This document shows positions 1 to 7,857 of a stretch of 64,000 nucleotides of DNA, piece by piece. Position 1 is the first letter of the stretch; the number at the start of each line of letters is the position of its first letter. The notes below the pieces were generated by a model. The model had not been told where the DNA came from and did no database searches. It saw only the letters and a program-made list of their open reading frames with translations. The stretch covers positions 2,889,157 through 2,953,156 of the forward strand of contig OV696605.1 of assembly GCA_927797885.1 (NCBI GenBank), given 5' to 3'. The DNA comes from Gloeomargaritales cyanobacterium VI4D9. Lineage in GTDB: Bacteria > Cyanobacteriota > Cyanobacteriia > Gloeomargaritales > Gloeomargaritaceae. Both the position numbers and the translations under genes were made by a program.

Positions 1-215
1 GCCAGCGTCACCCCGCTCAAATTGGCTCCCCTGAAATCCGTGCCCGTGAGGATTGCCTTCGCAAACGTTTGCCCCGATAAATTCGCTCCTTGCAGTTGAC
101 AGTTGCTACACCGGCTGGTGGTTTGCAGTTTTTGTAAATCTTTTGTATGGCTACAACCTATCACAAGCAGGGCGAAGCCTAACATGATTAACCCAACATC
201 CCGACGCAGACGCAT
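1..215 (-). CDS. Pentapeptide-repeat lipoprotein, C-terminus beyond window
   Basis: The reverse strand from 215 reads through to the window edge, giving the first 71 residues. A hydrophobic signal segment ends in a lipobox (LLVIGC), so the protein is probably lipid-anchored. It is followed by CSNCQLQGANLSGQTF and GTDFRGANLSGVTL, the A(D/N)LXX pattern of pentapeptide repeats, which fold as a right-handed quadrilateral beta-helix. The ATG at 213-215 begins MRLRRDVGLI; an in-frame ATG 30 bases further in (185) is an alternative start. The family has many roles and nothing here shows a specific one. Confidence 0.75.
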   Translation of the reverse strand, partial: MRLRRDVGLIMLGFALLVIGCSHTKDLQKLQTTSRCSNCQLQGANLSGQTFAKAILTGTDFRGANLSGVTL

Positions 216-309
216 ACATCCACCGATGACGTTATCAACAACCTGAACTATTGGCATGGGAACGATGAATTGATGGTGAAACTCACCTCTATCCCATGTA
301 CCCAGGGGG

Positions 310-1266
310 TCAGACCCGCCCCAACGCTAATCCTACCACCAACATCCCCAGGACAAAAAAAGGCTGAGCGCTCGCCTGGTATTTCACATCATTCGCCAGG
401 GGGTCGCGCAAAAAATACATATCTTGAAATGTGATTTGGGGAATCACCAACAGCAATAAAATGGTGGCATAAAGTTGTTGACCAATGGTGATCAAATAAA
501 CCGCCACCCCGATTTGGAATAAATCAATCATGCCCGCACTAATCCAAGCCGCCCTTTGCACCCCAAATTGCACCGGTAGGGAGGCCAAACCCAACTCCCG
601 ATCCCCTTCAATACTCTTAAAATCATTCACCACCGCAATCCCCAGCCCCGCCAAACTATAAAACAAAGTCAGAATCACAATGGTTGGATTCAAGGTACCA
701 AACAGGGCATGACCCGCACACCAGGGTAGGGCAATATAACTCGCCCCCAAAGCGTAATTTCCCAGCCAGCCATTTTGTTTCAATTTCAACGGGGGAGCCG
801 AATAAATAAACGCCAAAAATGTACCAATAACCGCAATGGTGGTAATCACCGGCCAGGACTGCCCCGACCAAATATCTAAAAATAAAGCCAACCCCAGACC
901 CGCCAGCAACAACAACCAAATTTGGGCGATCACTTGCCCCAGGGGAATCGCTCCAGAGGGAATCGGTCGGTAGGGTTCATTGATGGCATCAATTTCCCGG
1001 TCATAAAAATCATTCAAGGTCTGGGTATAACCGGTCATCAACGGCCCCGACAGCAACATACAGGTCAAGACTTTCAAAATATCTTCCCACCGCCATTGAA
1101 ATCCCCCGGAGGACGCACTGCCACACAAAACCCCCCAAATCAGGGGAATCCAGGTAATGGGTTTCATCAATTGCAACCGCAGGCGCCACTTAGGCAGGTT
1201 TTGCACCTGCGCTCCCTTCATCCCCAGCATTTGCCGCACCTGGGCTTGGCTTTCTGCTTCACTCAT
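310..1266 (-). CDS. chlG: Chlorophyll synthase ChlG
   Basis: This is the UbiA-family membrane prenyltransferase that attaches geranylgeranyl or phytyl diphosphate to chlorophyllide a, the last step of chlorophyll a synthesis, in the thylakoid or plasma membrane. The first Asp-rich motif NDFYDREID is at about residues 85-93, followed by the ChlG-type stretch AINEPYRPIPSGAI. The second Asp-rich motif, NDFKSIEGDRELG, is at about 214-226. Several hydrophobic helices lie between and around them. The 318-residue length is normal for ChlG. It is transcribed alone toward the lipoprotein gene. Confidence 0.96.
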   Translation of the reverse strand: MSEAESQAQVRQMLGMKGAQVQNLPKWRLRLQLMKPITWIPLIWGVLCGSASSGGFQWRWEDILKVLTCMLLSGPLMTGYTQTLNDFYDREIDAINEPYRPIPSGAIPLGQVIAQIWLLLLAGLGLALFLDIWSGQSWPVITTIAVIGTFLAFIYSAPPLKLKQNGWLGNYALGASYIALPWCAGHALFGTLNPTIVILTLFYSLAGLGIAVVNDFKSIEGDRELGLASLPVQFGVQRAAWISAGMIDLFQIGVAVYLITIGQQLYATILLLLVIPQITFQDMYFLRDPLANDVKYQASAQPFFVLGMLVVGLALGRV

Positions 1267-1431
1267 GGCCGAGTTGAGGTAGGATAACCCATCAATTATA
1301 GGACACTTTTATCGAATGTCCTGAATATCCTAGGGAATCGCTGAAGGACACTGGTACGGCTTGGTACTCTGGCAATCTCAAATTACGTGCAAGACAACCA
1401 AAGGGCTAAAAACTCTGAAAAAATGCTTCCA

Positions 1432-1650
1432 GTGATAATAAAAATTCCACTTAATTAACCAACAAAAATTCTCCAGAATCAAGGACGGGGACAACACCTC
1501 GGCATCCCCGATTCTAAAGGCACTTCTAAAAATAAGTCGCAGGGGCGTAGCCCCCGTCTGTGGTTCTCAATAATATTGGCATTCCAGCGAGATAACCTTT
1601 TGGTAATACAAATAAATAGAGGTGCCCTAAAGTTAGTTAGGATTGCTATC
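1432..1650. repeat. Degenerate MITE-1 upstream of Uma2 copy 1, interrupted
   Basis: An AT-rich stretch ends in TAGTTAGGATTGCTATC, a decayed form of the MITE-1 terminus (GGATTGCTATAG), and contains the MITE-1-like core around TTCTCCAGAATCAAGGACGG. The same sequence lies upstream of the second Uma2 copy (2621-2738). Here it is split by a 109-bp element at 1519-1627. The rest of the interval 1267-1431 holds no recognisable feature. Confidence 0.6.
1519..1627. mobile_element. 109-bp miniature element with IS5-type ends (family 5)
   Basis: The ends are GGCACTTCT and AGAGGTGCCC, with a GC-rich hairpin core (GGGGCGTAGCCCCC). It is flanked by the 4-bp duplication TAAA (1515-1518 and 1628-1631). The equivalent site before the second Uma2 copy lacks the element and reads through as GATTCTAAAGTTAG, which proves an insertion. 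A second copy of the same length lies at 54362-54470 in the opposite orientation. Confidence 0.85.
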
Positions 1651-1687
1651 ATGAACCGATGAAGGTAACCCTCGTGGGAGTTCAGCC

Positions 1688-2431
1688 ATGACGATTGCAA
1701 CGGCTCACCCCAACCTCACCCTCCCCGACCACACGCAGTTACCGGAGAGCGATGGCACCTTTGTGAAAAATTTTCAGGAACACCCCCAGAGTCTGTTGCT
1801 GACAGATTCCATTTATCCGGTTTTGGACAGGTTGCACCCGGATGGACAGTATGCCATTGGGCAAGATTGCGGCATCTATTGGCGGCTGGTAGAACCGCCG
1901 GAGCGGGGCGCAGAAGCCCCAGACTGGTTTTATGTCCCCCATGTGCCCCCTCTGTTGGACGGCAAGCGGCGGCGTTCCTATGTGCTGTGGCAGGAAGTGG
2001 TTGCCCCCTTGATTGTGATGGAATTTGTGTCTGGGGATGGCACGGCGGAACGGGATACAGCCCCGCCTTGGGAGCGGGAAAACGGTAAACCGGGTAAATT
2101 TTGGGTGTATGAGCAGGCGATTCGGGTGCCGTTTTATGCCATTTATGAAGTGGACAAAGCCTCGGTTGAGGTATATGAATTGCTGGGGAATCGCTACCAG
2201 CGGTGTGAGCCGAACCAGCGGGGGCATGTTCCGATTGAGCCGTTGGGGGTGGAGCTAGGGATTTGGCAGGGCACCTATTTGCATCAGGCATTGCCCTGGT
2301 TACGGTGGTGGGATCAGGACGGGAATTTATTGCTCACTGGGGACGAGCGGGCAGAACAAGAAAAACAACGGGCAGAACGTTTGGCGGCGAAGCTGAGAGA
2401 CCTGGGGGTTAACCCCGATGAGTATCTGTGA
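1688..2431 (+). CDS. Uma2 family protein (PD-(D/E)XK fold), tandem copy 1
   Basis: This is a Uma2 (DUF820) protein of 247 residues. The family has a PD-(D/E)XK nuclease-type fold, is greatly expanded in cyanobacteria and has no settled function. The expected acidic positions are visible in APDWFYVPHVPP and LIVMEFVSGD, followed by the YEQAIRVPFYAIYEVD strand-helix region. The C-terminus is a charged coiled coil with one AEQEKQR heptad, ending in AERLAAKLRDLGVNPDEY, the usual tail in cyanobacterial Uma2 proteins. The ATG at 1688 follows GGGAG at a normal distance. It is nearly identical to the gene at 2776, which carries three heptads in the same place. Confidence 0.88.
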   Translation: MTIATAHPNLTLPDHTQLPESDGTFVKNFQEHPQSLLLTDSIYPVLDRLHPDGQYAIGQDCGIYWRLVEPPERGAEAPDWFYVPHVPPLLDGKRRRSYVLWQEVVAPLIVMEFVSGDGTAERDTAPPWERENGKPGKFWVYEQAIRVPFYAIYEVDKASVEVYELLGNRYQRCEPNQRGHVPIEPLGVELGIWQGTYLHQALPWLRWWDQDGNLLLTGDERAEQEKQRAERLAAKLRDLGVNPDEYL

Positions 2432-2449
2432 CGCACCCCTAAATTGTTG

Positions 2450-2570
2450 CTATAGCAATCCTACTTGATTTACAAGCAAAAGTTTTCCAGAACCATACAC
2501 CGCAGGTGCTTCTTTTACGGGAGCGATGCCCCTGCGACCCCTGTTCCATTCTCATTTAGGATTGCTATAG
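2450..2570 (-). mobile_element. MITE-1 copy (TAGCAATCC family)
   Basis: About 121 bp with terminal repeats CTATAGCAATCCTA and TAGGATTGCTATAG. The internal GC-rich hairpin has the form GGGGC-loop-GCCCC. It sits just behind Uma2 copy 1. The sequence before it (ACGCACCCCTAAATTGTTG) is identical to that before the copy at 3580, but the interior lies in the opposite orientation. Confidence 0.85.
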
Positions 2571-2620
2571 GAACTTGAATTAAGGATAACAATTGGGGAG
2601 GCGTACCCCCCATAACTAGA

Positions 2621-2738
2621 GCAGTCCCACTTGGTTAACGTTAACTGGTGTGCCGGAAGCATATAAAAATTCTCCAGAACCAAGGACGGGGACAACACCT
2701 CAGCATCTCCGATTCTAAAGTTAGTTAGGATTGCTATC
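2621..2738. repeat. Degenerate MITE-1 upstream of Uma2 copy 2
   Basis: It begins AGCAGTCCCACTTGGTTAA and ends TAGTTAGGATTGCTATC, with the MITE-1 core in between. It is the uninterrupted counterpart of 1432-1650 and shows that the Uma2 duplication includes the upstream repeat. Confidence 0.65.
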
Positions 2739-2775
2739 ATGAACCGATGAAGGTAACCCTCGTGGGAGTTCAGCC

Positions 2776-3561
2776 ATGACGATTGCAACGGCTCACCCCA
2801 ACCTCACCCTCCCCGACCACACGCAGTTACCGGAGAGCGATGGCACCTTTGTGAAAAATTTTCAGGAACACCCCCAGAGTCTGTTGCTGACAGATTCCAT
2901 TTATCCGGTTTTGGACAGGTTGCACCCGGATGGACAGTATGCCATTGGGCAAGATTGCGGCATCTATTGGCGGCTGGTAGAACCGCCGGAGCGGGGCGCA
3001 GAAGCCCCAGACTGGTTTTATGTCCCCCATGTGCCCCCTCTGTTGGACGGCAAGCGGCGGCGTTCCTATGTGCTGTGGCAGGAAGTGGTTGCCCCCTTGA
3101 TTGTGATGGAATTTGTGTCTGGGGATGGCACGGCGGAACGGGATACAGCCCCGCCTTGGGAGCGGGAAAACGGTAAACCGGGTAAATTTTGGGTGTATGA
3201 GCAGGCGATTCGGGTGCCGTTTTACGCCATTTACGAAGTGGACAAAGCCTCGGTTGAGGTATATGAATTGCTGGGGAATCGCTACCAGCGGTGTGAGCCG
3301 AACCAGCGGGGGCATGTTCCGATTGAGCCGTTGGGGGTGGAGCTAGGGATTTGGCAGGGCACCTATTTGCATCAGGCATTGCCCTGGTTACGGTGGTGGG
3401 ATCAGGACGGGAATTTATTGCTCACTGGGGACGAACGGGCAGAACAGGAAAAACAACGAGCAGAACAGGAAAAACAGCGGGCAGAACAAGAAAAGCAGCG
3501 GGCAGAACGTTTGGCGGCGAAGCTGAGAGACCTGGGGGTTGACCCGGATGAGTACTCGTGA
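2776..3561 (+). CDS. Uma2 family protein, tandem copy 2
   Basis: This 261-residue Uma2 protein is almost base-for-base identical to the gene at 1688 until its 3' end. There the AEQEKQR heptad occurs three times in a row instead of once before AERLAAKLRDLGVDPDEY. That is a 42-bp expansion within a coiled coil, as expected of replication slippage. The upstream region including the ribosome site is shared, so both copies may be expressed. Function is unknown, as for the family. Confidence 0.88.
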   Translation: MTIATAHPNLTLPDHTQLPESDGTFVKNFQEHPQSLLLTDSIYPVLDRLHPDGQYAIGQDCGIYWRLVEPPERGAEAPDWFYVPHVPPLLDGKRRRSYVLWQEVVAPLIVMEFVSGDGTAERDTAPPWERENGKPGKFWVYEQAIRVPFYAIYEVDKASVEVYELLGNRYQRCEPNQRGHVPIEPLGVELGIWQGTYLHQALPWLRWWDQDGNLLLTGDERAEQEKQRAEQEKQRAEQEKQRAERLAAKLRDLGVDPDEYS

Positions 3562-3579
3562 CGCACCCCTAAATTGTTG

Positions 3580-3682
3580 CTATAGCAATCCTAAATGAGA
3601 ATAGAACAGGGGTCGCAGGGGCACCGCCCCCGTCCTTGGTTCTGGGAAATTTTTGTTGGTTAATCAAATAGGATTGCTATAG
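3580..3682 (+). mobile_element. MITE-1 copy (short form)
   Basis: About 103 bp with CTATAGCAATCCTAAATGAG at the left and AAATAGGATTGCTATAG at the right. It follows Uma2 copy 2 at the same site as 2450 follows copy 1. On its right it abuts a truncated IS630 transposase. Confidence 0.85.
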
Positions 3683-3854
3683 TTGTAATTTGCAAGTATT
3701 GATTGCCTGGTTAACAGAGATGTTGTTGCCAACAATTGGAGCAGGGAAGAAAATTGTTTTAGATAATGCAAGTTTTCATCGTTGCAAATCGTTAGGAAGG
3801 TTGTGGAAGCCGCTGGGTGCGAATTGATATATCTACCGAAATACTCTCCCGATT

Positions 3855-3992
3855 TACAGTCTTTTCAGTGGTTATGGGATATAATTAAATTCCACTTTCT
3901 GTAAGCCAATCATCTTGATAGCCTGTGTAGCGGAGCTATGCCTTTGGAATAATGGACACTTTTTGTATCCTTTAATTGACAAATAGACTGTA
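3855..3992. mobile_element. MITE-4 (IS630-type ends), first insertion in the IS630 remnant
   Basis: The element runs from CAGTCTTTTCAGTGG to AATAGACTG and is flanked by TA on both sides, the TA duplication typical of IS630/Tc1 elements. It splits the SPDL-NPIEH region of the host transposase. Its ends resemble those of the IS630 element at 54540-55564. Confidence 0.88.
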
Positions 3993-4096
3993 AATCCGAT
4001 TGAGCATCAATGGCATAGAATCAAGCAAAGAGTTAGAAAAACCATGACATCTACGACCCAAAATCTTCATGATCTTATAGATTCAGTCATCTGCTT

Positions 4097-4213
4097 TACA
4101 GTCTTTTGAGTGGTTATGGGATACAATTGAACCCCACTTGCTGTAGGTCAATCATGCTAAGCCTTTAGGATAATCGAGGCTTTTTGTATCCTTTAATTGA
4201 TAAATAGACTGTA
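4097..4213. mobile_element. MITE-4, second insertion in the IS630 remnant
   Basis: It is bounded by TA and runs from CAGTCTTTTGAGTGG to AATAGACTG. Removal joins the codons for VIC and FICQPLPA of the host transposase in frame. Confidence 0.88.
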
Positions 4214-4283
4214 TATGCCAACCTTTGCCTGCCTAGCTATATCGGAAACAAGTTGGGATAACCGACCAAGGAGTTAGATTTAT

Positions 4284-5519
4284 GGGCACCTCTATTTATT
4301 CAAAATATGAGAACGAAACACAAAAACAGCATAGCATTGCTCAGTACTTTTTTGTACTAAGATGACTGGGTTTTATAGATTGGTGTAGATATGACTGAAA
4401 AGAGACTTAGTATGGGGTCAAAACTCATAGATTATCAGCCGCCGCTCCCAAAACGCATAACGGCGGAAATTATAAGCGAGATTTTTCAACCCAATTGCCG
4501 CTTCTACTCTGGTTTTACCAATCAGACGCATGAACTTACCCCCAAGACACATTACCCACTGACCAAATACGTGTTCCACCTTGGCTCTCACTTGAGATTT
4601 GATGCGATTCCGTTCCTTTTGCTCGGCGGTTAGGGGCTGATTTCGGTAGCCTTTTTCATGGATTTGACTGGTAAATCCAATCCTGGCTAACGCCCATTCT
4701 AAATCCGTGCTGTGATAAGCACTATCTCCCCAGATTTCCGACCCATCAATATCCACAAGTTGACTGAATACTTGGGAGTCATGCACGGAGGCATCCGTGA
4801 CCACATAATGACGCACAAAACCATATTTTACATCCACGCTGATATGATTTTTATAGCCAAAATAGCTGATACCCTTTTTCTTTACCCAACGGGCATCTCT
4901 ATCCTTTTGCCGCAAAACATGGAGTTTTTCCTCCCATTGTTTAGGAATGTTCCCTTCCTTCACTTCTTGATTTTCTTGCCGAGTATTCCGTTGAACTGGC
5001 ACGGGAATGAGAGTGGCATCCACAATCTGACCAACTTCGACAATATATCCTTTTTCTCTCAGGTAATTATCAAAGTGAGCAAATACTTCTTTGACTAGAT
5101 CGTGCTTGGCGAGATTATCCCGAAATAACCAGATAGTTTTGGCATCAGGGATAGCGTCTTCGATACCCAATCCTAGGAATTCCATGAACGAGATACGGTC
5201 ATTCACTTAAAACTCGAGTTCATCAGCACTGATGGCATACATTTGTTGCAGAATCAACAATTTAAACATCACAATGACGTCAGTGGGTTTACGACCTGCA
5301 TTGCTCTTTCGTTCCTTGTCATATATCGTTTCTAATATTGGGCGGAAATCTTCCCAGTTAATATTTTCATTGAGCCACTTCAGCATGGGCTTTTTTTGAT
5401 TGAGTTTTTCCCGCCGCTCTTGCTCATCCCAAAATCCTTTTTGACCCATTTTTTCTCTCCACGTCATTAATACTAATTATCTCACAAATCCCTCCCAAAA
5501 TCAATTAATAGAGGTGCCC
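4284..5519 (-). mobile_element. IS5-family insertion sequence, full length
   Basis: 1236 bp with inverted ends GGGCACCTCTATTTATT and (right end, reversed) GGGCACCTCTATTAATT. It is flanked by the 4-bp duplication TTAT (4280-4283 and 5520-5523). It carries one transposase gene on the reverse strand. Its ends are shared with the MITE-2 and family-5 miniature elements elsewhere in the window, so it is a plausible source of transposase for them. Confidence 0.92.
4418..5467 (-). pseudogene. IS5-family DDE transposase with one nonsense codon
   Basis: The reading frame is continuous from the ATG at 5467 to 4418 except for a TAA at 5207-5209. That codon lies in ISADELEF-stop-VNDRISF, where the family normally has Gln, so a single CAA to TAA change explains it. 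The DDE residues lie in VDATLIPVP, GDSAYHS and RAKVEHVFG. Apart from the stop it would be a normal protein of about 348 residues. It may be inactive, or rescued by readthrough or by another copy. Confidence 0.88.
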
Positions 5520-5848
5520 TTATATTACTCAAAAACCGAGAGGACTTAACCCCAACAGAATCAGATAAATTGGCGGAAATACTGATGCGTTAAAGCGTTT
5601 AAGTATGGCTTATCAATTGAAAGAAGATTTTCGGAGTATTGATGAATCAAGCACGACGGTTACAGAGGGCAAAGAAAGATTTGAAAAATGGCTGACAAAA
5701 GCCCAATTTGTTTACGGGCAAATCCTTCAGACAATCCGTACTCATCTCCCCGAAATCTGTAATTATTTTATCGGTAGAACGACAAGTGGTGTGATGGAAG
5801 GAATTAACAACCGCATTAAATTAATAAAGAGGCAAGCTTATGGCTTTT

Positions 5849-5971
5849 GGCTCTCCTGGATTTGTGGTTCTAATTGTATAGAACGATACGCTTTTTTTCT
5901 CGCTAGGGGGGCTGAAACCCTTGTCAGGCTTAAGCATAAACTCTGCTTATCACCAAATACTCAGGAGAACC
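5849..5971. mobile_element. MITE-3 (ISL3-type ends), in the ISL3 transposase
   Basis: 123 bp from GGCTCTCCTGGATTTG to ACTCAGGAGAACC, flanked by the 8-bp duplication TGGCTTTT (5841-5848 and 5972-5979). The end sequence matches the right end of the surrounding ISL3 (AAATCCAGGAGAGCC), so an ISL3-derived miniature element has inserted into an ISL3 copy. A relative is at 12982-13091. Confidence 0.9.
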
Positions 5972-6147
5972 TGGCTTTTTAAGTTTTGACAACTTCCGGG
6001 CGAGAACTTTAGCCGCATTCTCTGATTAGAAAAATTATCACCCTAAATCCAGGAGAGCCAGCGTGATTTAGATTACCGGGGATTTAGGGGGGATGTATCC
6101 AAGTACAAACCCCAGGCGATTACACCAACAGTTACACCAAGGCATTA

Positions 6148-6289
6148 CTATAGCAATCCTAAATGAGAACGGAACAGGGGTTGCAGGGGCACCGCCCCCG
6201 CCAAAGAAGCACCTGCGGTGTATGGTTCTGGAAAATTCTTGTATGCCTACGGCACGCAAGCTCATGTAAATCAAGTAGGATTGCGATAG
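6148..6289 (+). mobile_element. MITE-1 copy
   Basis: About 142 bp from CTATAGCAATCCTAAATGAG to AGTAGGATTGCGATAG (one mismatch in the right end). The interior carries the GGGGCACCGCCCC hairpin and the segment with TATGCCTACGGCACGCAAGC. The flanks, 6060-6147 and 6290-6531, hold no gene I recognise. Confidence 0.85.
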
Positions 6290-6587
6290 TGGGCTATTTA
6301 GATGTGTGAAACAACCTAACGCTCTGACAGTCCTTGTTACCCTTTTGTAAGCATTACAAAGATGCCATTACCTCATTAGGCTAGATGCGTATTTTGGTGC
6401 AAACCCTCAAAATCTTAGGATCAACACTTCTGGTTTCATGGTCAACAAATGTTTATCTGAGCGGCGGGCGTTCACGATTCCCCAGAAATCACCTCAGCTC
6501 AAAAGTGATTAAAATTGAGAGTGCGGTTTCCGGTAGTGCTATCTTTGTAATGGCTATCATGGGAATCAAGAGAGATTGGAGGAAGCC

Positions 6588-7388
6588 ATGAACTCAATTA
6601 CTTGTCGTTACTGCCAGTCGAAAAATGTGATTGGGCATATTCACAATGGCAAAAAACGATATATGTGTCATGATTGTCATCGGCAATTTACTCCATCTGC
6701 CCAGAAGAAGTATATTTCTAAGGAGCAGAGGGAGATGGTTGACAAAATGTTGTTAGAACGAATTTCAATTGCGGCAATATCCCGGGTCACAGGTATTTCA
6801 AAATCCTGGTTGTATAGATATATAAAACATGTGGTGGCGTACACAGCAGAAAGTCTAGATGTTGAACCTAATAAAGATGGAGAGCTAGAGCTGGAATGCG
6901 ATGAGGTGTGGTCGTTTGTGGGTTCCAAGCAGAATCCCCAATGGCTATGGTTGGCTCTGGAAAAAACGACGCGTCTTATCGTTGTGGCTTGTATAGGAGA
7001 TAGGAGCATTGAGACAGCTAAAAAACTGTGGCGACGGCTACCTAGAGTTTGGCGTAACCAGGCTAAGTTTTACACAGACTTTTGGCAAGCCTATTGGGAG
7101 GTGATTCCTCTAAAACAACACGAAAGAGTTTCCAAAGGTAGTGGGAAAACTTCTTATATTGAGCGGTTTAACAATACCTTGAGGCAACGAATTGGGCGCC
7201 TTGCCCGGAAAACTTTATCGTTTTCCAAAAACTTAGAAAATCACATTGGTATCATCTTTAATTTCATCCATCACTATAGGGAACCTCTATTTATTGATTT
7301 TTGTACTTACGTGACAGGCTCGGAAGCCCCATTCTTTCGTCGGCAATTATCAATAACGCAGGGGTCATTCTCGATAGCCGTGAATTAA
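6588..7388 (+). CDS. IS1-family transposase with a replaced C-terminus
   Basis: The ATG at 6588 follows GGAGGAAG. The N-terminal InsA-like part has a four-cysteine zinc finger (CRYCQ, then MCHDCHRQF) and a helix-turn-helix; the InsB-like catalytic part has DDE residues in ECDEVWSFVG, YTDFWQAY and ERFNNTLRQRIGRL. The natural end is lost: MITE-2 enters at the HHY codons, so the last ~37 residues (from REPLFIDF) are encoded by the miniature element. Without it the frame reads NFIHHYNEALLG and stops. Whether the altered enzyme works cannot be told. Confidence 0.88.
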   Translation: MNSITCRYCQSKNVIGHIHNGKKRYMCHDCHRQFTPSAQKKYISKEQREMVDKMLLERISIAAISRVTGISKSWLYRYIKHVVAYTAESLDVEPNKDGELELECDEVWSFVGSKQNPQWLWLALEKTTRLIVVACIGDRSIETAKKLWRRLPRVWRNQAKFYTDFWQAYWEVIPLKQHERVSKGSGKTSYIERFNNTLRQRIGRLARKTLSFSKNLENHIGIIFNFIHHYREPLFIDFCTYVTGSEAPFFRRQLSITQGSFSIAVN

Positions 7389-7399
7389 TGGAGGTGCCC
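7279..7399. mobile_element. MITE-2 (IS5-type ends) inside the IS1 transposase
   Basis: 121 bp from GGGAACCTCTATTTATT to AATTAATGGAGGTGCCC, flanked by the 4-bp duplication TATA (7275-7278 and 7400-7403). The termini match the IS5 at 4284. The same interior occurs at 27079 and 32117. Confidence 0.92.
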
Positions 7400-7448
7400 T
7401 ATAATGAAGCATTACTTGGATAGCACTACCCGGTTTCCCAAGGACACC

Positions 7449-7718
7449 ATGAAATCTGTTGTTTTACCAGCTCCGATTCACTACGAACTCCTCATGCAAC
7501 TGCTGGAACGGCATACCCAAAGTGCCCTTGACCAGCACCCCAGCCAACGCCAACAACTGCAAGACCTGCTCGCCACCCTCCGTAAAGCCACCCTGCAACA
7601 GGAATACCTAGAAGCCGAATGCCGCCGTGCCGGTCTGAACATCGAATACCGTTGGTCAATCCACCACAGCGAATCCCCAACCCTCGATGCCCCAAATGGT
7701 AAACGGGATTCCCGTTAA
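7449..7718 (+). CDS. Small conserved cyanobacterial protein, probably DUF5340
   Basis: This 89-residue protein begins MKSVVLPAPIHYELLMQLLE and is rich in Gln and Glu helices. It resembles DUF5340, a short cyanobacterial family of unknown function; I am only moderately sure of the family name. The ATG at 7449 is preferred; an upstream in-frame ATG at 7404 lies inside the IS1 right end and is an artefact of the insertion. IS1 landed about 18 bp ahead of the start and probably separated the gene from its promoter. The stop overlaps the Pho box of the next operon. Confidence 0.6.
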   Translation: MKSVVLPAPIHYELLMQLLERHTQSALDQHPSQRQQLQDLLATLRKATLQQEYLEAECRRAGLNIEYRWSIHHSESPTLDAPNGKRDSR

Positions 7719-7741
7719 GATACGGTTAAGAATGGATTAAA
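7712..7741 (-). promoter_or_regulatory. Pho box upstream of pstS (three 8-bp repeats, 11-bp period)
   Basis: On the reverse strand three repeats, TTTAATCC, CTTAACCG and CTTAACGG, are spaced by 3 bp. They fit the cyanobacterial SphR/PhoB box (PyTTAAPyPy-T/A, 3-bp spacers) well in spacing and core. A possible promoter follows, with TTGACA at 7766-7771 and a weak AACAAT at 7788-7793. I infer induction of pstSCA by phosphate limitation. Confidence 0.75.
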
Positions 7742-7857
7742 AATCCACAAGATAGGCATTTTCCCTTGACAAGGCACATTTTTTTGGAACAATGGAGGGG
7801 GGATAAACGCCCGATGATGTGTTGTTGCTCCTAGAAAGTTAGGGGAGGATTAAACTC

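Larger units (their letters stand above)
3683..4236 (+). pseudogene. IS630-family transposase remnant (3' half) with two MITE-4 insertions
   Basis: The first part reads NLQVLIAWLTEMLLP, then KKIVLDNASFHR (the second catalytic Asp region), then after a frameshift EAAGCELIYLPKYSPDL. Removing 3857-3992 and 4099-4213, each bounded by TA, continues the frame as NPIEHQWHRIKQRVRK and on to VICFICQPLPA and a stop at 4234-4236. The catalytic Glu of the DDE triad lies in PIEH. The 5' half is missing, cut off at the MITE-1 at 3682. It is a different IS630 lineage from the copy at 54.5 kb. Confidence 0.85.
4237..6059 (+). pseudogene. ISL3-family transposase remnant (C-terminal part), interrupted by IS5 and a 123-bp MITE
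   Basis: The fragment starts near 4237, reads QVGITDQGVRF, continues after removal of the IS5 (4284-5519) as ILLKNREDLTPTESDKLAE, and after a small frameshift as MAYQLKEDFRSIDES from 5605. TTSGVMEGINNRIKLIKRQAYGF is the signature C-terminal region of ISL3 transposases. Removing 5849-5971 and one TGGCTTTT restores FLSFDNFRARTLAAFSD and a stop at 6027-6029. The right IS end, AAATCCAGGAGAGCC, is at 6045-6059. The N-terminal part is absent. Confidence 0.85.
6532..7430 (+). mobile_element. IS1-family insertion sequence with a nested MITE-2
   Basis: The ends are GGTAGTGCTATCTTTGTAAT (left) and, reversed, GGTAGTGCTATCCAAGTAAT (right). It is flanked by the 8-bp duplication CGGTTTCC (6524-6531 and 7431-7438), typical of IS1. 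It carries a single-frame transposase at 6588. The 121-bp miniature element at 7279-7399 is inside it. Confidence 0.93.

Noticed and set aside
7404-7448. Longer start for the DUF5340-like gene
   Set aside because: These codons are the IS1 right end and target duplication; the native ATG is at 7449.
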